From positions 62,001 through 126,000 of the forward strand of contig CAVRGQ010000004.1 in NCBI GenBank assembly GCA_963720785.1: a stretch of DNA of 64,000 nucleotides, in the 5' to 3' direction. Below are positions 1 to 8,695 of the stretch, piece by piece. Under the pieces are notes generated by a model. The model did not search any database. It was given only the letters and a program-made list of their open reading frames with translations, and was not told where the DNA came from. The stretch is from CAVRGQ01 sp963720785. Lineage in GTDB: Bacteria > Actinomycetota > Acidimicrobiia > IMCC26256 > DASPTH01. The stretch's first letter is position 1. Each line of letters starts with the position of its first letter. Both the position numbers and the translations under genes were made by a program.

Positions 1-222
1 GTCGAACCCCACGTCGTCGCCCCCGACGACGACGGGTTCATCGGTGACGACGGCGTCGACTACGACGCCGACCGCCACTACCAGCAGGACCCGAACCACC
101 TGCTGCAGTTCGCGAGCGACGACGACGAGCGCCGCGCCACGGAGATGCTCGAGGTCGACCAGGTGGAGCTCGAGGAGCTCGGCCTCGTGCTCGACGACCC
201 GCACCAGCCGCCGCCCGACTGA
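1..222 (+). CDS. C-terminal end of an unidentified acidic protein (partial)
   Basis: The window opens inside a reading frame that runs for 73 codons to a TGA at 220-222; the start lies outside. The visible part is very rich in Asp and Glu (for example DDDERRATEML and VDQVELEELG) and ends in a short proline tail, QPPPD. No catalytic motif, membrane segment or repeat is visible. I do not recognise the family. It converges on the minus-strand secreted-protein gene that follows. It is a real C-terminus rather than a chance frame because codon third positions are almost all G or C and the frame stays open to a well-placed stop. Confidence 0.55.
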   Translation, partial: VEPHVVAPDDDGFIGDDGVDYDADRHYQQDPNHLLQFASDDDERRATEMLEVDQVELEELGLVLDDPHQPPPD

Positions 223-255
223 TCGCCGGGCGGGGGCGGCGCGGTCTCCGCGCGC

Positions 256-763
256 CTACTTGTTGTGGCCCGGAGCGCTCCCGCTCCTGCCCGGCGCGAC
301 CGGCGGCGACGCGGGCGTCGACGGCGCATCGCTCGTCTCGGGCTCGGTGGTCGCCGGCTCCGTCGTGTCCGGCGGCTCGCTCGTCGCGAGCGGCTTGCCG
401 CACTCCGACTGCGCGGCCTTCTGCACGTCGCCGGGCGCGCGGTTCGGGATCGTGGGCCACGTTGCTCACGTAGGCACCGTGGTTGGCGTAGGTCTGGCCT
501 TCGGGGCAGTCCACGGTCGACACGTTGCTCGGGGCGGTCTCCGGCGCCTCGGTGCCGACGGGCTCGGTGACCCCGGGGTTGGCGACCACGGGGTCGGTGA
601 TTGCGTCCCCGGCGGGCGCGGTGGTCACCGGCGCCTCGGTGGTGACGGTGGGGTCGCTCACGGTGCCGGTGTCGCCCGTCCCGTCCAGTGCGAACGCGGC
701 CACCCCCAGGGAGCACACACCCGCGACGGCAGCGGCGGCGACGGCAAGCTTGGTGCCTCGCAT
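256..763 (-). CDS. Small secreted protein with Thr/Pro-rich linkers, frameshifted
   Basis: The ATG at 763 follows a GAGGAG ribosome site. The product starts MRGTKLAVAAAAVAGV, a clear signal peptide, then a Thr/Pro/Glu-rich linker, then a small module with CPEGQTYANHGAYVSNVA. In the starting frame the code then degenerates into arginine-rich nonsense. One base over, from about 455 downwards, it continues as PGDVQKAAQSECGK followed by another Thr/Pro/Ser linker and a TAG at 256-258. The NHG-YVS and AAQS-CGK blocks belong together in small exported actinobacterial proteins, so I read this as one gene of about 169 residues with a one-base indel near 448-458. Function unknown. Confidence 0.6.
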
Positions 764-860
764 GGTTCTGTTCTCCTCGCCCTGCCCGGACTCGGTGACG
801 ACCCCGGTGCTATCGGCGCGGAGACACGAATTCCTTGAGCGCACTGCCGCACGCGGGCGT

Positions 861-2231
861 TCACGACTTGATCATGTCGAGCTTCCAGAGGAGACGACCG
901 TTCTCCGTGCAGGTGTAGGTGCCCGCCTTCTTGGGCCGCACCCGTACGAACTTGCCGTCCTGCACCTGGTTGATGACGCCGCACGGGAGCACCTTCTTGC
1001 CCGCGAGGTCGAGGGGCACGAACATGCCGTCGGCGTCGAACTTGTGGATCTGGCGGAGCTGGTCGAGGATCGTCGCGTGGGTCACGGAGTTCACGCCACC
1101 CGCCTTCACCTGCGCCGCGACCGCGTCGCGCAGCGCGAGCCCGGCGGCCCACGAGTACGCCGCCCCCGACGACAGGTTCGCCTTGCCCATGTACTTCACG
1201 AACTGGCCCACCATCGGCACGGCCTTCTGGTCGGCCTTGTCCATGTAGGGCATGAACGGGATCCCCACGTAGGTGCCGTCGACATCGGCGCCGCCCGCCT
1301 GGGGGAAGCGCTCGTCGTAGCACTGCACCGCGCAGTCCCACACCTTCACACCCGTGAGCCCCTGCAGCACCGCCTCCTTGCGCAGCTGCACGGTGCACGT
1401 GTACGGCAGCGTGCACTGCGCGTAGTTGGAGCCCTTGTTCTTCATCGTCTGCACGATCTGCGTGTACACCGACTGCTGCGCGTTCGTCGCCTCGTCGAAG
1501 TCCTGGTCGGACGTGATGCCGACCTCGCGCAATCCGCCGAGCTGCGCGAACAGCGCGTCGTGCGCGGCCTTCGACGCGTTGTTGAAGATGTAGACCCCGT
1601 GCAGGTCCTTGCCGTACTTCTGCTGGTAGAAGAACGCGCGCTGCACGTTCGTCTGGTAGGTCTGCGGGTGCTCGTCCTTCGTCTCGCACAGCAGCGCGGG
1701 GACGATCACCGGGAACGACTGGTCGGAGCACTGCTGCGACACGTTCGGCGCGAACGCCGGGATGTCGGGGATGCCGGTGGTCTGCCCCTTGGCGTCCTTG
1801 CAGCCGCGGATCTCGTCGAGGTTGGTGAGGAACACCGCCGACGTGCCAGCCATCACCGCGTCGTTCTCGCAGGCCTGGATCACCGCATTGCGCGTCTCCG
1901 CCGGATTGAGCTTCGAGTCGTAGAAGTCGACGACGACCTTGCGGCCCGCGAGGCCGCCGTGTGCGTTGAGGTACTTCGCGACGGCACGGGTGCCGAGCAC
2001 GTCACCGAGGAAGAGGTTCGGCGCCAGGGGGCTGGCGACGTCGGCGACGATCGCGACGTGGAACTCGTCGGCGGTGATGCCGACCTCGGTGGCGGTCGGC
2101 TTCTCGCCCGCGGCACCCGCGCCCGTGCCGGGCAGCGCGACCACCGCGACCGCGACGACGGCGAGCGCAGCGAAGACGATGCGCGCCCGTGAACCCCTCC
2201 GTGAACTCCCTCCGGTGTGCACGGGCGCCAC
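861..2231 (-). CDS. ABC-type substrate-binding protein, branched-chain amino acid (LivK-like) fold
   Basis: 456 residues from a GTG at 2231. A basic N-terminus and hydrophobic stretch (ARIVFAALAVVAVAVVAL) form an export signal. The rest looks like the periplasmic-binding-protein fold of the Leu/Ile/Val group: VGITADEFHVAIVAD at the N-lobe start, then LNAHGGLAGRKVVVDFYDSK, which is typical of these receptors, and a C-lobe ending near TENGRLLWKLDMIKS. Several Cys residues could form disulfides. No permease or ATPase gene is adjacent, so the ligand is unknown. It lies only 12 nt downstream of the multicopper oxidase on the same strand and is probably co-transcribed with it. An orphan receptor or sensor role is possible. 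Confidence 0.75.
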   Translation of the reverse strand: MAPVHTGGSSRRGSRARIVFAALAVVAVAVVALPGTGAGAAGEKPTATEVGITADEFHVAIVADVASPLAPNLFLGDVLGTRAVAKYLNAHGGLAGRKVVVDFYDSKLNPAETRNAVIQACENDAVMAGTSAVFLTNLDEIRGCKDAKGQTTGIPDIPAFAPNVSQQCSDQSFPVIVPALLCETKDEHPQTYQTNVQRAFFYQQKYGKDLHGVYIFNNASKAAHDALFAQLGGLREVGITSDQDFDEATNAQQSVYTQIVQTMKNKGSNYAQCTLPYTCTVQLRKEAVLQGLTGVKVWDCAVQCYDERFPQAGGADVDGTYVGIPFMPYMDKADQKAVPMVGQFVKYMGKANLSSGAAYSWAAGLALRDAVAAQVKAGGVNSVTHATILDQLRQIHKFDADGMFVPLDLAGKKVLPCGVINQVQDGKFVRVRPKKAGTYTCTENGRLLWKLDMIKS

Positions 2232-2243
2232 GATAACGAGTGC

Positions 2244-3740
2244 TCACACCGCTGCGCGGTCGACCCGGATCACACCCATCATCCCGAGGTCCTCGTGGTC
2301 GAGGATGTGGCAGTGGTACACGGTGCGTCCGGTGATCCGGTCGAACGGGACCCGCACGGTCACGGAACCGCCGGCGGGCACGTTGACCGTGTCCTTCCAG
2401 CCCGGCTCGGGCGCGCCGTCGGACCGCTCGAGCACGCGGAACGGCCACACGTGGAGGTGGAAGGGGTGATCCATCGCGGAGGAGTTCGTGATGGTCCAGT
2501 CCTCCACGCGTCCGAGCCGGGTGCGGAGGTTCGTGACCGCCGGGTCGAACGTGCGGCCGTCGATGGTGAAGGCCATGCCGCCGTGGTTGTCGCCGCCGTC
2601 CATGCCGTCCATCCCGGCCATCCCGGCCATCCCCATGCCCATGCCCATGGCGAACACGAGCTCCCGGCGGCCGGTGACTCGCCCGGGCTCCAGGGTCGAC
2701 GGGGCGGCCAGCCCGGCCGGGAGCGCGGCTGCGGGGGCCGAGCCGGTGACCGACAGCGATGCGACCAGCTGCTCCGGCGAGACGATCGTCCGGCCGCCAT
2801 TCGTCCCCATCCCCACCGAGCCGCGGTCGTACGCGAGCGTGCGCAGGTCGTGCTGACCGTCGCTCGTGGGTGCGACGAGTACCTCCGCGCGCTCGCCCGG
2901 CGCGAGCCTGACTTCCTCGACCGACTGGGGCGTCGCGAGCCGGCCGCCGTCGGTGCCGATCAGCGTCATCGGCAGGCCGTCGAGCACGAGGCGGTAGTAG
3001 CGCGACGCGCTCGCGTTGACGAACCGCCAGTGCTCCAGCGACCCGGCGGTCGCGAGGAGAGAGGGCCCGCCCACGCCGTTCACCAGCACACCGTCGCCCT
3101 CGCGGCCCTCCATCTTCCGCGTCACCGACGCGTCGAGCACGGCCGCGGTGCGGCCGATCTTCGGATCGCTCAACACCATGACCCGCTCGGTCGCGGCGGC
3201 GAGCGCGGGATCGGTGTCGAGGTCGTCGCGCACCACGATGGCGCCGGCGAGCCCACCTGCCACCTGCGGGGCGACCATGCCGTGCTTGTGCGGGTGGTAC
3301 CAGGCGGTGAGGCTGCGCTGCTGCGGCGTGATGTCGTAGGTGTACGTGTGGCGCGCGCCCGCGTCGACGGTGACGAAGGGGTTGTCGTGGTTGCCCGAGG
3401 GCGACACGTAGAGACCGTGCGTGTGGAGGCTCGTGGGTGCGTCGAGCTCGTTCACGAGGGTGACGCGCACGCGGTCGCCCGGCCGGACGACCAGGGTCGG
3501 CCCCGGTGTCGTGCCGTTGTAGGTGAGCGCGTAGCGGGTGCCGGTACCCCACGGGATCTGCCGGGCGCGGGCGACCAGTTCCACGTCGAGGCGACCGTTG
3601 GCGCTCTCGAACACCTCGGGTTGCGCGAACGCGGCGGGCGGCACCGCGCCCGCCGCGACGCCGTCGAACAGCCCGCGGCCGAACACGACGGCGCCGACAC
3701 CGGCGAGGTGCCCCAGGAACTGTCGACGGGTCGCTGACAT
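2244..3740 (-). CDS. Tat-exported multicopper oxidase
   Basis: 498 residues. The N-terminus MSATRRQFLGHLAGVGAVVF is a twin-arginine signal. All four copper-binding segments of the laccase/CueO superfamily are present: HTHG (about 106-109), WYHPHKHG (about 147-154), HPFHLHVW, and HCHILDHEDLGM near the C-terminus, which holds the type-1 and trinuclear ligands with Met as axial ligand. A methionine-rich insert (repeated MGM and MAGM) near residue 365 resembles the Met-rich segment of CueO-type cuprous oxidases. It should oxidise Cu(I) or phenolic substrates outside the membrane. The start is fixed by the Tat motif, and the AGGGG arm of the upstream palindrome sits at Shine-Dalgarno distance. Divergent from the MBL/rhodanese gene, with a shared putative metal- or persulfide-responsive operator. 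Confidence 0.9.
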   Translation of the reverse strand: MSATRRQFLGHLAGVGAVVFGRGLFDGVAAGAVPPAAFAQPEVFESANGRLDVELVARARQIPWGTGTRYALTYNGTTPGPTLVVRPGDRVRVTLVNELDAPTSLHTHGLYVSPSGNHDNPFVTVDAGARHTYTYDITPQQRSLTAWYHPHKHGMVAPQVAGGLAGAIVVRDDLDTDPALAAATERVMVLSDPKIGRTAAVLDASVTRKMEGREGDGVLVNGVGGPSLLATAGSLEHWRFVNASASRYYRLVLDGLPMTLIGTDGGRLATPQSVEEVRLAPGERAEVLVAPTSDGQHDLRTLAYDRGSVGMGTNGGRTIVSPEQLVASLSVTGSAPAAALPAGLAAPSTLEPGRVTGRRELVFAMGMGMGMAGMAGMDGMDGGDNHGGMAFTIDGRTFDPAVTNLRTRLGRVEDWTITNSSAMDHPFHLHVWPFRVLERSDGAPEPGWKDTVNVPAGGSVTVRVPFDRITGRTVYHCHILDHEDLGMMGVIRVDRAAV

Positions 3741-3744
3741 CGAG

Positions 3745-3760
3745 ATACCCCTAGGGGTAT
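3745..3760. promoter_or_regulatory. Perfect 16-bp palindrome, CsoR/CstR-like operator in a divergent promoter
   Basis: ATACCCCTAGGGGTAT reads the same on both strands and fills most of the 29-bp gap between the two divergent starts (3740 minus, 3770 plus). Operators of CsoR-family repressors (copper-sensing CsoR, persulfide-sensing CstR) are G-tract palindromes of this form. On the plus strand TATAGT (3758-3763) is a good -10 hexamer placed 6 nt before the ATG at 3770, which suggests a leaderless transcript. No CsoR gene lies in the window, so the regulator must be encoded elsewhere. Function is inferred from form and context. Confidence 0.6.
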
Positions 3761-3769
3761 AGTGGCCGG

Positions 3770-5161
3770 ATGATATTCGAGCAGTACTACCTGGACTGCC
3801 TGTCCCATGCTTCTTACCTCGTGGGCGACGAGTCCACGGGTCGGGCCGTGGTGGTCGACCCGCAGCGTGACGTGGCGATCTACGTGCGCGACGCCGAGGA
3901 ACACGGGCTCACCATCGAGCGGGTGATCGAGACGCACGTGCACGCCGACTTCCTCAGCGGGCACCTCGAGCTGGCCGACGCCACCGGCGCGGTCATCTCG
4001 TTCGGCGAGGCCGCCGACGCGAGCCGCATCGACTTCGCGATCGACCCGCTCGTCGACGGCCAGCGCCTGAGCCTCGGCGACGTGACGCTCGAGATCCTCG
4101 CCACGCCGGGCCACACGCCGGAGTCGATCACCATCGCCGTGTACGAGCACCCCGACGACCCCGCCCCGTGGGGCGTCCTCACCGGTGACACGCTGTTCGT
4201 CGGCGACGTCGGTCGCCCCGACCTGCTGTCGTCGTTCGGCGTCACCGCCGACGACCTCGGGCGCATGCTCTACCACTCGCTGCGCGACAAGCTCCTCCCG
4301 CTCCCCGACGCGGTGCGGGTGTTTCCCGCGCACGGTGCGGGTTCCGCGTGCGGCAAGCAGCTCGGGCTGGAGACGAGCACCACGATCGGTGAGCAGCGCG
4401 CGGGCAACTACGCGCTGCAGCCCATGAGCGAGGAGGAGTTCGTCGCGGTCGTCACCGACGGGCAGCCCACGGCGCCGCCGTACTTCGCGTTCGACGCGAC
4501 GCTCAACCGCAAGGCCCGGGCCGTGCTCGACGAGTCCGCCGGAGTACCGCTGCTCACCCTCGACGAAGTGCTCGCGCGCCGGGCAGCCGGCGCGATGGTG
4601 ATCGACGCGCGCGACGGGATTGCGTTTGCGGCGGGGCACCTCGACGGGTCGGTGAACGTGGGGCTCGAGGGGCGGTTCGCCGAGTACGTGGGGGACGTGC
4701 TCCACCCCGACGAGGACATCGTGCTCGTCACCGAACCCGGCCGCGCCGACGAGGCGCGCGTGCGCCTCGCGTGGATCGGCTTCGACCGCGTCGTCGGAGC
4801 GCTGGCCGAGCCCCTCGAGACCTTCCTCGCCAACCCGCACGCGGTGAAGCGGTGCTCTCGCCTCACCCCGACGGAGCTCGCCGAGCGCCGCGCCGCGCTG
4901 CCCAACCTGCAGATCGTCGACGTGCGCAATCCCGGGGAGGTCGCCACCGGCATGATCCCCGGGGCGCGCGCCATTCCGCTCGCCCGGCTGCGGGCCTCGC
5001 TCCTCGACCTCGACCTGTCGGTCCCGACCGTCACCTACTGCGCGGGTGGGTACCGATCGCTCGCGGCATCGAGCCTGCTGCGCGAGCAGGGCTTCGTCGA
5101 CGTGTCCGACCTGGTGGGCGGCTACTCCGGCTGGGTGTCGGCCACGGGGTCGACCGCCTGA
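3770..5161 (+). CDS. MBL-fold hydrolase with two rhodanese domains (persulfide dioxygenase/sulfurtransferase type)
   Basis: 463 residues. Residues 1-250 are a metallo-beta-lactamase fold of the ETHE1/glyoxalase-II type: THVHADFLSGH (55-65) supplies the metal ligands, followed by TPGHTPES, GDTLFVGDVGR and FPAHGAGSACGK. Two rhodanese modules follow. The first (about 270-365) has no catalytic cysteine (VTEPGRADEA), so it is probably structural. The second (about 375-460) keeps the active-site loop YCAGGYRS. This layout is seen in CstB- and BigR-linked sulfur enzymes that oxidise glutathione or CoA persulfide and transfer sulfane sulfur. The ATG at 3770 lies just after a -10-like TATAGT. The partner operator suggests induction by copper or reactive sulfur species. 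It overlaps the convergent cNMP gene by about 40 bp. Confidence 0.88.
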   Translation: MIFEQYYLDCLSHASYLVGDESTGRAVVVDPQRDVAIYVRDAEEHGLTIERVIETHVHADFLSGHLELADATGAVISFGEAADASRIDFAIDPLVDGQRLSLGDVTLEILATPGHTPESITIAVYEHPDDPAPWGVLTGDTLFVGDVGRPDLLSSFGVTADDLGRMLYHSLRDKLLPLPDAVRVFPAHGAGSACGKQLGLETSTTIGEQRAGNYALQPMSEEEFVAVVTDGQPTAPPYFAFDATLNRKARAVLDESAGVPLLTLDEVLARRAAGAMVIDARDGIAFAAGHLDGSVNVGLEGRFAEYVGDVLHPDEDIVLVTEPGRADEARVRLAWIGFDRVVGALAEPLETFLANPHAVKRCSRLTPTELAERRAALPNLQIVDVRNPGEVATGMIPGARAIPLARLRASLLDLDLSVPTVTYCAGGYRSLAASSLLREQGFVDVSDLVGGYSGWVSATGSTA

Positions 5162-5566
5162 CCGCGAGCGGCGATGGTCGCCCGCACCGCGGCGGCGAAC
5201 GGCTCGTGCCGCGCGAGCAAGGCATCGAAGTGGTGGCGTGACAGGTAGGCGACGACCACGGGCGTCACCGCGACGAGGCTCGCGTTCCTCCGGGCTGCAT
5301 CGGTGACCAGCGCCATCTCCCCGGCGATGTCACCGGGGCCGAGCGTCGCGACGACCACGTCACCGTGGCGCACCTCGACCGCGCCCTCGAGCACCGCGAG
5401 GAGCTCGTCGCCGCGCTCGCCCTCGACGCGAGAAGGTCATCCCACGCGGTTCCTTCGCGCGCGTCGCGTTCGCGGCGAGCTCCGCGAGATCGGCACCGTC
5501 GAGGACGGCGAACACCGGGACCGCCGCGAGCTCGCCGACGAAGGAGTCGCGCTGCTTGTGTCTCAC
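5122..5566 (-). CDS. Cyclic-nucleotide-binding-domain protein, frameshifted
   Basis: The ATG at 5566 overlaps the ferredoxin stop (ATGA). The first frame gives MRHKQRDSFVGELAAVPVFA then GMTFSR; from about 5430 downwards the next frame continues GERGDELLAVLEGAVEV, GPGDIAGEMALVTD and NASLVAVTP to a TGA at 5122. Together these form a complete Crp-type cNMP-binding beta-roll (helix, roll, phosphate-binding-cassette region) of about 148 residues without a DNA-binding domain. The break is one base inside a short GC-rich run and is likely a sequence error. Last gene of the redox operon. It probably senses a ligand or contacts the oxidoreductase proteins, but the ligand cannot be told from the sequence. 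Confidence 0.7.
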
Positions 5567-5772
5567 GCGTCACCGGCTCGTTCGAGGCGCAGGGCAAGCG
5601 TGGGACACGCGGTCACTGCGCGCCGGGCGTGCGCCATCAGCGACGACGGCACCTCGCGCCCGTCGACGACCGGGTAGCCCCAGTCGTCGAGGCGCACCCA
5701 CTCGGGGAGCAGCTCGGCGCAGATGCCGTGCGCGTCGCACTTGATCCAGTCGACGACGAGGCGCTTGCTCAT
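5563..5772 (-). CDS. Small ferredoxin, [3Fe-4S]-type
   Basis: 69 residues. MSKRLVVDWIKCDAHGICAE opens the protein and ACPTLAL closes the cluster motif. The C-x5-C pair at 12 and 18 plus a distal Cys-Pro, without the fourth cysteine, fits the single [3Fe-4S] ferredoxins that often serve actinobacterial P450s and oxidoreductases. Its ATG at 5770-5772 overlaps the stop of the NuoF-like gene, and its own stop overlaps the cNMP gene start, so all are translationally coupled. It is most likely the soluble electron carrier paired with the adjacent flavoprotein. Confidence 0.85.
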   Translation of the reverse strand: MSKRLVVDWIKCDAHGICAELLPEWVRLDDWGYPVVDGREVPSSLMAHARRAVTACPTLALRLERAGDA

Positions 5773-7088
5773 CGGAAGCTCCAGTCCCGGGTGACGGGGT
5801 CGGGAAGCGGCAGCACCGCCGGCCGGTGCGCGTGGGCGCACGCGCCGTGCCGCTCGTGGCGGTCGAAGTCGGCGGCGAACACGCGGCGGGCCGACCGCAC
5901 GAAGCCCACCGCGGCGTCGGGCAGGTGGCACGCGCCGCGACCCTCGACGTCGCCCAGCCAGCGGTCGAGATCGGCCAGCGTGCCCCTTGTCGCGTGCCCG
6001 GCGGCGAGCGCCTCGAGCGCACCGGCCACCGCGTCGAGCCCGTGCACGCACGGACCGCACTGCCCGGCGCTCTCCGAGGCCAGGTAGCGGGCGACGCGCG
6101 CGGTCTCGGCCACGCCGCAGCTCTCGACCGGGAGCGCGGCCACCACGCCGCAGCCGAGAGTCGCACCCGCGCGGCGCAACACGCCGTGGGCGAGCGCGAG
6201 CCCGGACGCGTCGGCCGGCGCGAGCCAGCTCCCGAAGTAGCCACCCACGAGGACCGCGCCGGTGGACGCCAGCGATCCGCCGGCGGCGTCGAGCACCGTC
6301 TCGAAGCGCGAGCCCGCGGCGAACTCGTACACGCCGGGTCGGTCCACCGCGCCGAGCACCGTGGTGAGTACGGAACCGGGCTCGTCGGTCGTGCCGACGC
6401 TGCCGAACCACGGCGCGCCGTACCGCGCGATCAATGCGACGTCGGCGAGGGTCTCGACGTTCTGCACGAGGGTGGGGCGCCCGCGCACGCCACGTTCGTA
6501 GGGCCGGGGCGGCACCGTCACCGGCCGCGCGTCGTTGCCGTTCACGAAGTTGACGAGCGCACTCTCCTCGCCGGCCACGTAGCGACTCGGGAGCTCGACG
6601 AGACGCCACGCGTCGGGCCGGGCCATGTCCGAGGTGCGCTCGGCGATCGCGCGGCCGAGCGCGTCGCGCGCCAGCGTGTCGGCGCGGTCGACCACGAAGT
6701 GGATCGACTCCGCCCCCACGGCGCGCGCGGCAACGACCGCGCCGTCGATCACGAGGTGGGGGGAGCGCCGCATCAGCACGGAGTCCTTGTGACTGGCCGG
6801 CTCCCCCTCGGCGCCGTTCGCGACCACCACGGGCGAGCGACCACCCTCGGCCACTGCCCGCAGCTTGCGCCCGGTCGGGAACGCACCCCCGCCGCGGCCG
6901 CGCAGTCCGCTCGTCTCGATCTCGCGGATCAGGCCGAGGCGCTCGGCGCGACTGCGGAGCGCGGGAAGCGGGCCGAAGCGCGCGAAGTGCTCGGCGTGGG
7001 TCGCGCAGGGCGCCGCGAGGAGGCGCGGCAGGCCGGTCGGTCCCGGCGCGCGCGTCACCGGTTGGCTGCGGTCACGCCTCGCGCTCAC
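5769..7088 (-). CDS. NuoF-like NADH-binding flavoprotein with Fe-S domain
   Basis: 439 residues resembling the 51-kDa NADH-dehydrogenase subunit. Visible: RGRGGGAFPTG (about 63-73, NADH/FMN loop), NGAEGEPASHKDS (FMN loop), RPTLVQNVETLADV (conserved core), a SLBB-like region around GRVAALPVESCGV's neighbourhood, and the [4Fe-4S] motif SAGQCGPCVHG with the later Cys in RGACHLPD. It is not a respiratory complex I subunit: no other nuo genes are present, and it sits in a small operon behind a ferric-reductase-like membrane protein (4-nt overlap, ATGA) and ahead of a ferredoxin. Probable role: moving electrons between NAD(P)H, the ferredoxin and a membrane haem protein. Direction of flow cannot be decided. 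Confidence 0.88.
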   Translation of the reverse strand: MSARRDRSQPVTRAPGPTGLPRLLAAPCATHAEHFARFGPLPALRSRAERLGLIREIETSGLRGRGGGAFPTGRKLRAVAEGGRSPVVVANGAEGEPASHKDSVLMRRSPHLVIDGAVVAARAVGAESIHFVVDRADTLARDALGRAIAERTSDMARPDAWRLVELPSRYVAGEESALVNFVNGNDARPVTVPPRPYERGVRGRPTLVQNVETLADVALIARYGAPWFGSVGTTDEPGSVLTTVLGAVDRPGVYEFAAGSRFETVLDAAGGSLASTGAVLVGGYFGSWLAPADASGLALAHGVLRRAGATLGCGVVAALPVESCGVAETARVARYLASESAGQCGPCVHGLDAVAGALEALAAGHATRGTLADLDRWLGDVEGRGACHLPDAAVGFVRSARRVFAADFDRHERHGACAHAHRPAVLPLPDPVTRDWSFR

Positions 7089-8600
7089 CGGTCGTCATCC
7101 CCCTCGCGGCGCTCGCCGCCGGAGATCGCGGGTGATGCCTGCACCTGACCGGCCATGTGGCCACCCGTTCGGTCGAGCTGGGTGAGCGCGACCTCGACCT
7201 GCCAATCGGCGCCACCGGGCCCCGGCATCTGCGCCACGATGTCGCCGCCGCGCAGACCGACGATGTCGCCGCGGTAGGAGTTGCGGCCGTCGGACACGGT
7301 GACCGTCCCGGAGGTCATGGACACCCCGCCGCCGGTTGCCGGGACGCCGACGATCTCGATGTCGACGGTGCCGGCGGCTCCGGACGCGAGGGTGCCCACC
7401 AGGCTGATCGTGTAGTGCCCCTGGGAATCGGGGCCGCTCTGGTGGTAGGTCCCCGAGGTCGACGCACTGAAGCCGCCGGAACCGAAGACACGCGCGGGTT
7501 GGGTGGTCACCGGTGCCGTCGTCGCCGGGGGCGTGGTGACGGCGGAGCCCACCGGAGCGGACCCGCCCGAACTGCTCGCCGACGCACCGGCCGACGCGAG
7601 GACCTGATCGGGGGTGCCCGCTCGGCGCGCCCAGCCGTCGGCCAGCGGTCCCGAGACCACCCAGAACACGAGGACTACGGGGAGCGCCGCCAAGGCGCCG
7701 AGCCCGACGACCCGAGCCCCGGGTCGGCGGGCGAGTGCGGCACCTAGACGCAGTGCCCCCGCCACCAGGACCGAGACGATGCACACGGCGGTGAGCCCGA
7801 GCACCACGCCCGAGCGGGTGTCGCTCCCGGTCCCCAGACCGTGGAGCACCGCGACGGGCCAGCAGAGGTAGGCGAGCCAGTGCACGATTCGCCACGCGCC
7901 GGTATCCGAACCGGTGGCGCAGCAGGCTGGTGACGACGAGGGCGACGATCAGGTCGAAGGCGATCGCACCGAAGCCCAACCAGAGCGGCCGGTACGCGGA
8001 GATGAAGGGCACGACGGCGTCGAGGACACCGATCGGGGCGAACGAGTCGGCAACCACCACGACCACGTGTACCGCGACGAACGCCACCACGAGGAGCGAC
8101 ACGTTGCGGTGCACGAACTCGACGACGAAGCGCGGCCAGTTCGGGCTGCTCCAGCGGAACGACGTGATGATGCCGAGCAACACGCTCGCGGTGAGGAAGA
8201 CGAGGCTCACGATCCCCGTCGCGCGCGAGACGTACCAGGTGAAATTCCCGGACGCGAGCAGCGGCACCAAGGTCGACACGACGGTCAGGAACCGCGCGAC
8301 GTGGTGTGGCGCGACGGCGCGTAGGTGACCGGAGGCGCGGTGACCGGCGGCGACGTGGGCACGGTGGCGGTGCTGCCCACCGCGGTGCGTCGCGGGGGCG
8401 GTCGCCGGAGTGGCGGCCGGTGCGCTCGTGGGCACCGGGGTCCCCGCCGGGGCAGTGGCGCCCGAGCCCGAGGGGGCCCGACCGGCGAAGAAGAGCGAGA
8501 GCCCGGCGACGAGGCCCACCCCGCCGGCCGCGAGCCAGCGCGTGGTTGCGGAGATGCGGCGCATGCCGGTGTCTCGGTCGACCGATCGTCGTGGCGCCAC
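7085..8600 (-). CDS. Ferric-reductase-like transmembrane protein with exported C-terminal domain, frameshifted
   Basis: GTG at 8600 with a GAGGGGG ribosome site (ATG at 8564 is the alternative). An N-terminal membrane helix and Ala/Pro/Thr linker are followed by several helices, including FTWYVSRATGIVSLVFLTAS and FVHRNVSLLVVAFVAVHVVV, with the His residues expected of a cytochrome-b-like ferric reductase domain. After FGYRR the frame shifts by one base (about 7896) and continues WRIVHWLAYLCWPVAVLHG, two more helices, a Ser/Thr linker and a beta-rich exported domain (VFGSGGFSAS to GGDIVAQMPG) ending at 7085. A second, compensated shift in the linker (about 8330-8400) is likely because the alternative frame there reads as a Thr/Pro/Val linker. 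First gene of the redox operon. Confidence 0.7.
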
Positions 8601-8695
8601 GGGTAACCCCCTCGTGTCGCGGACCGTGCTGGGCGGTACGACCGTAGGGAGCGCGGGTTAAGGGCGGGCAAGAACGGCGTGAGAATCGCGCGCGC

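Noticed and set aside
525..2192. Long plus-strand open frame opposite the solute-binding protein gene
   Set aside because: It is rich in His, Arg, Val and Leu repeats with no domain, as expected for the antisense of a high-GC gene; the minus strand encodes a recognisable protein.
5769..7088. NuoF subunit of respiratory complex I
   Set aside because: No other nuo gene is nearby and the operon partners are a ferric-reductase-like protein and a small ferredoxin, so it is a NuoF-like protein of a different complex.
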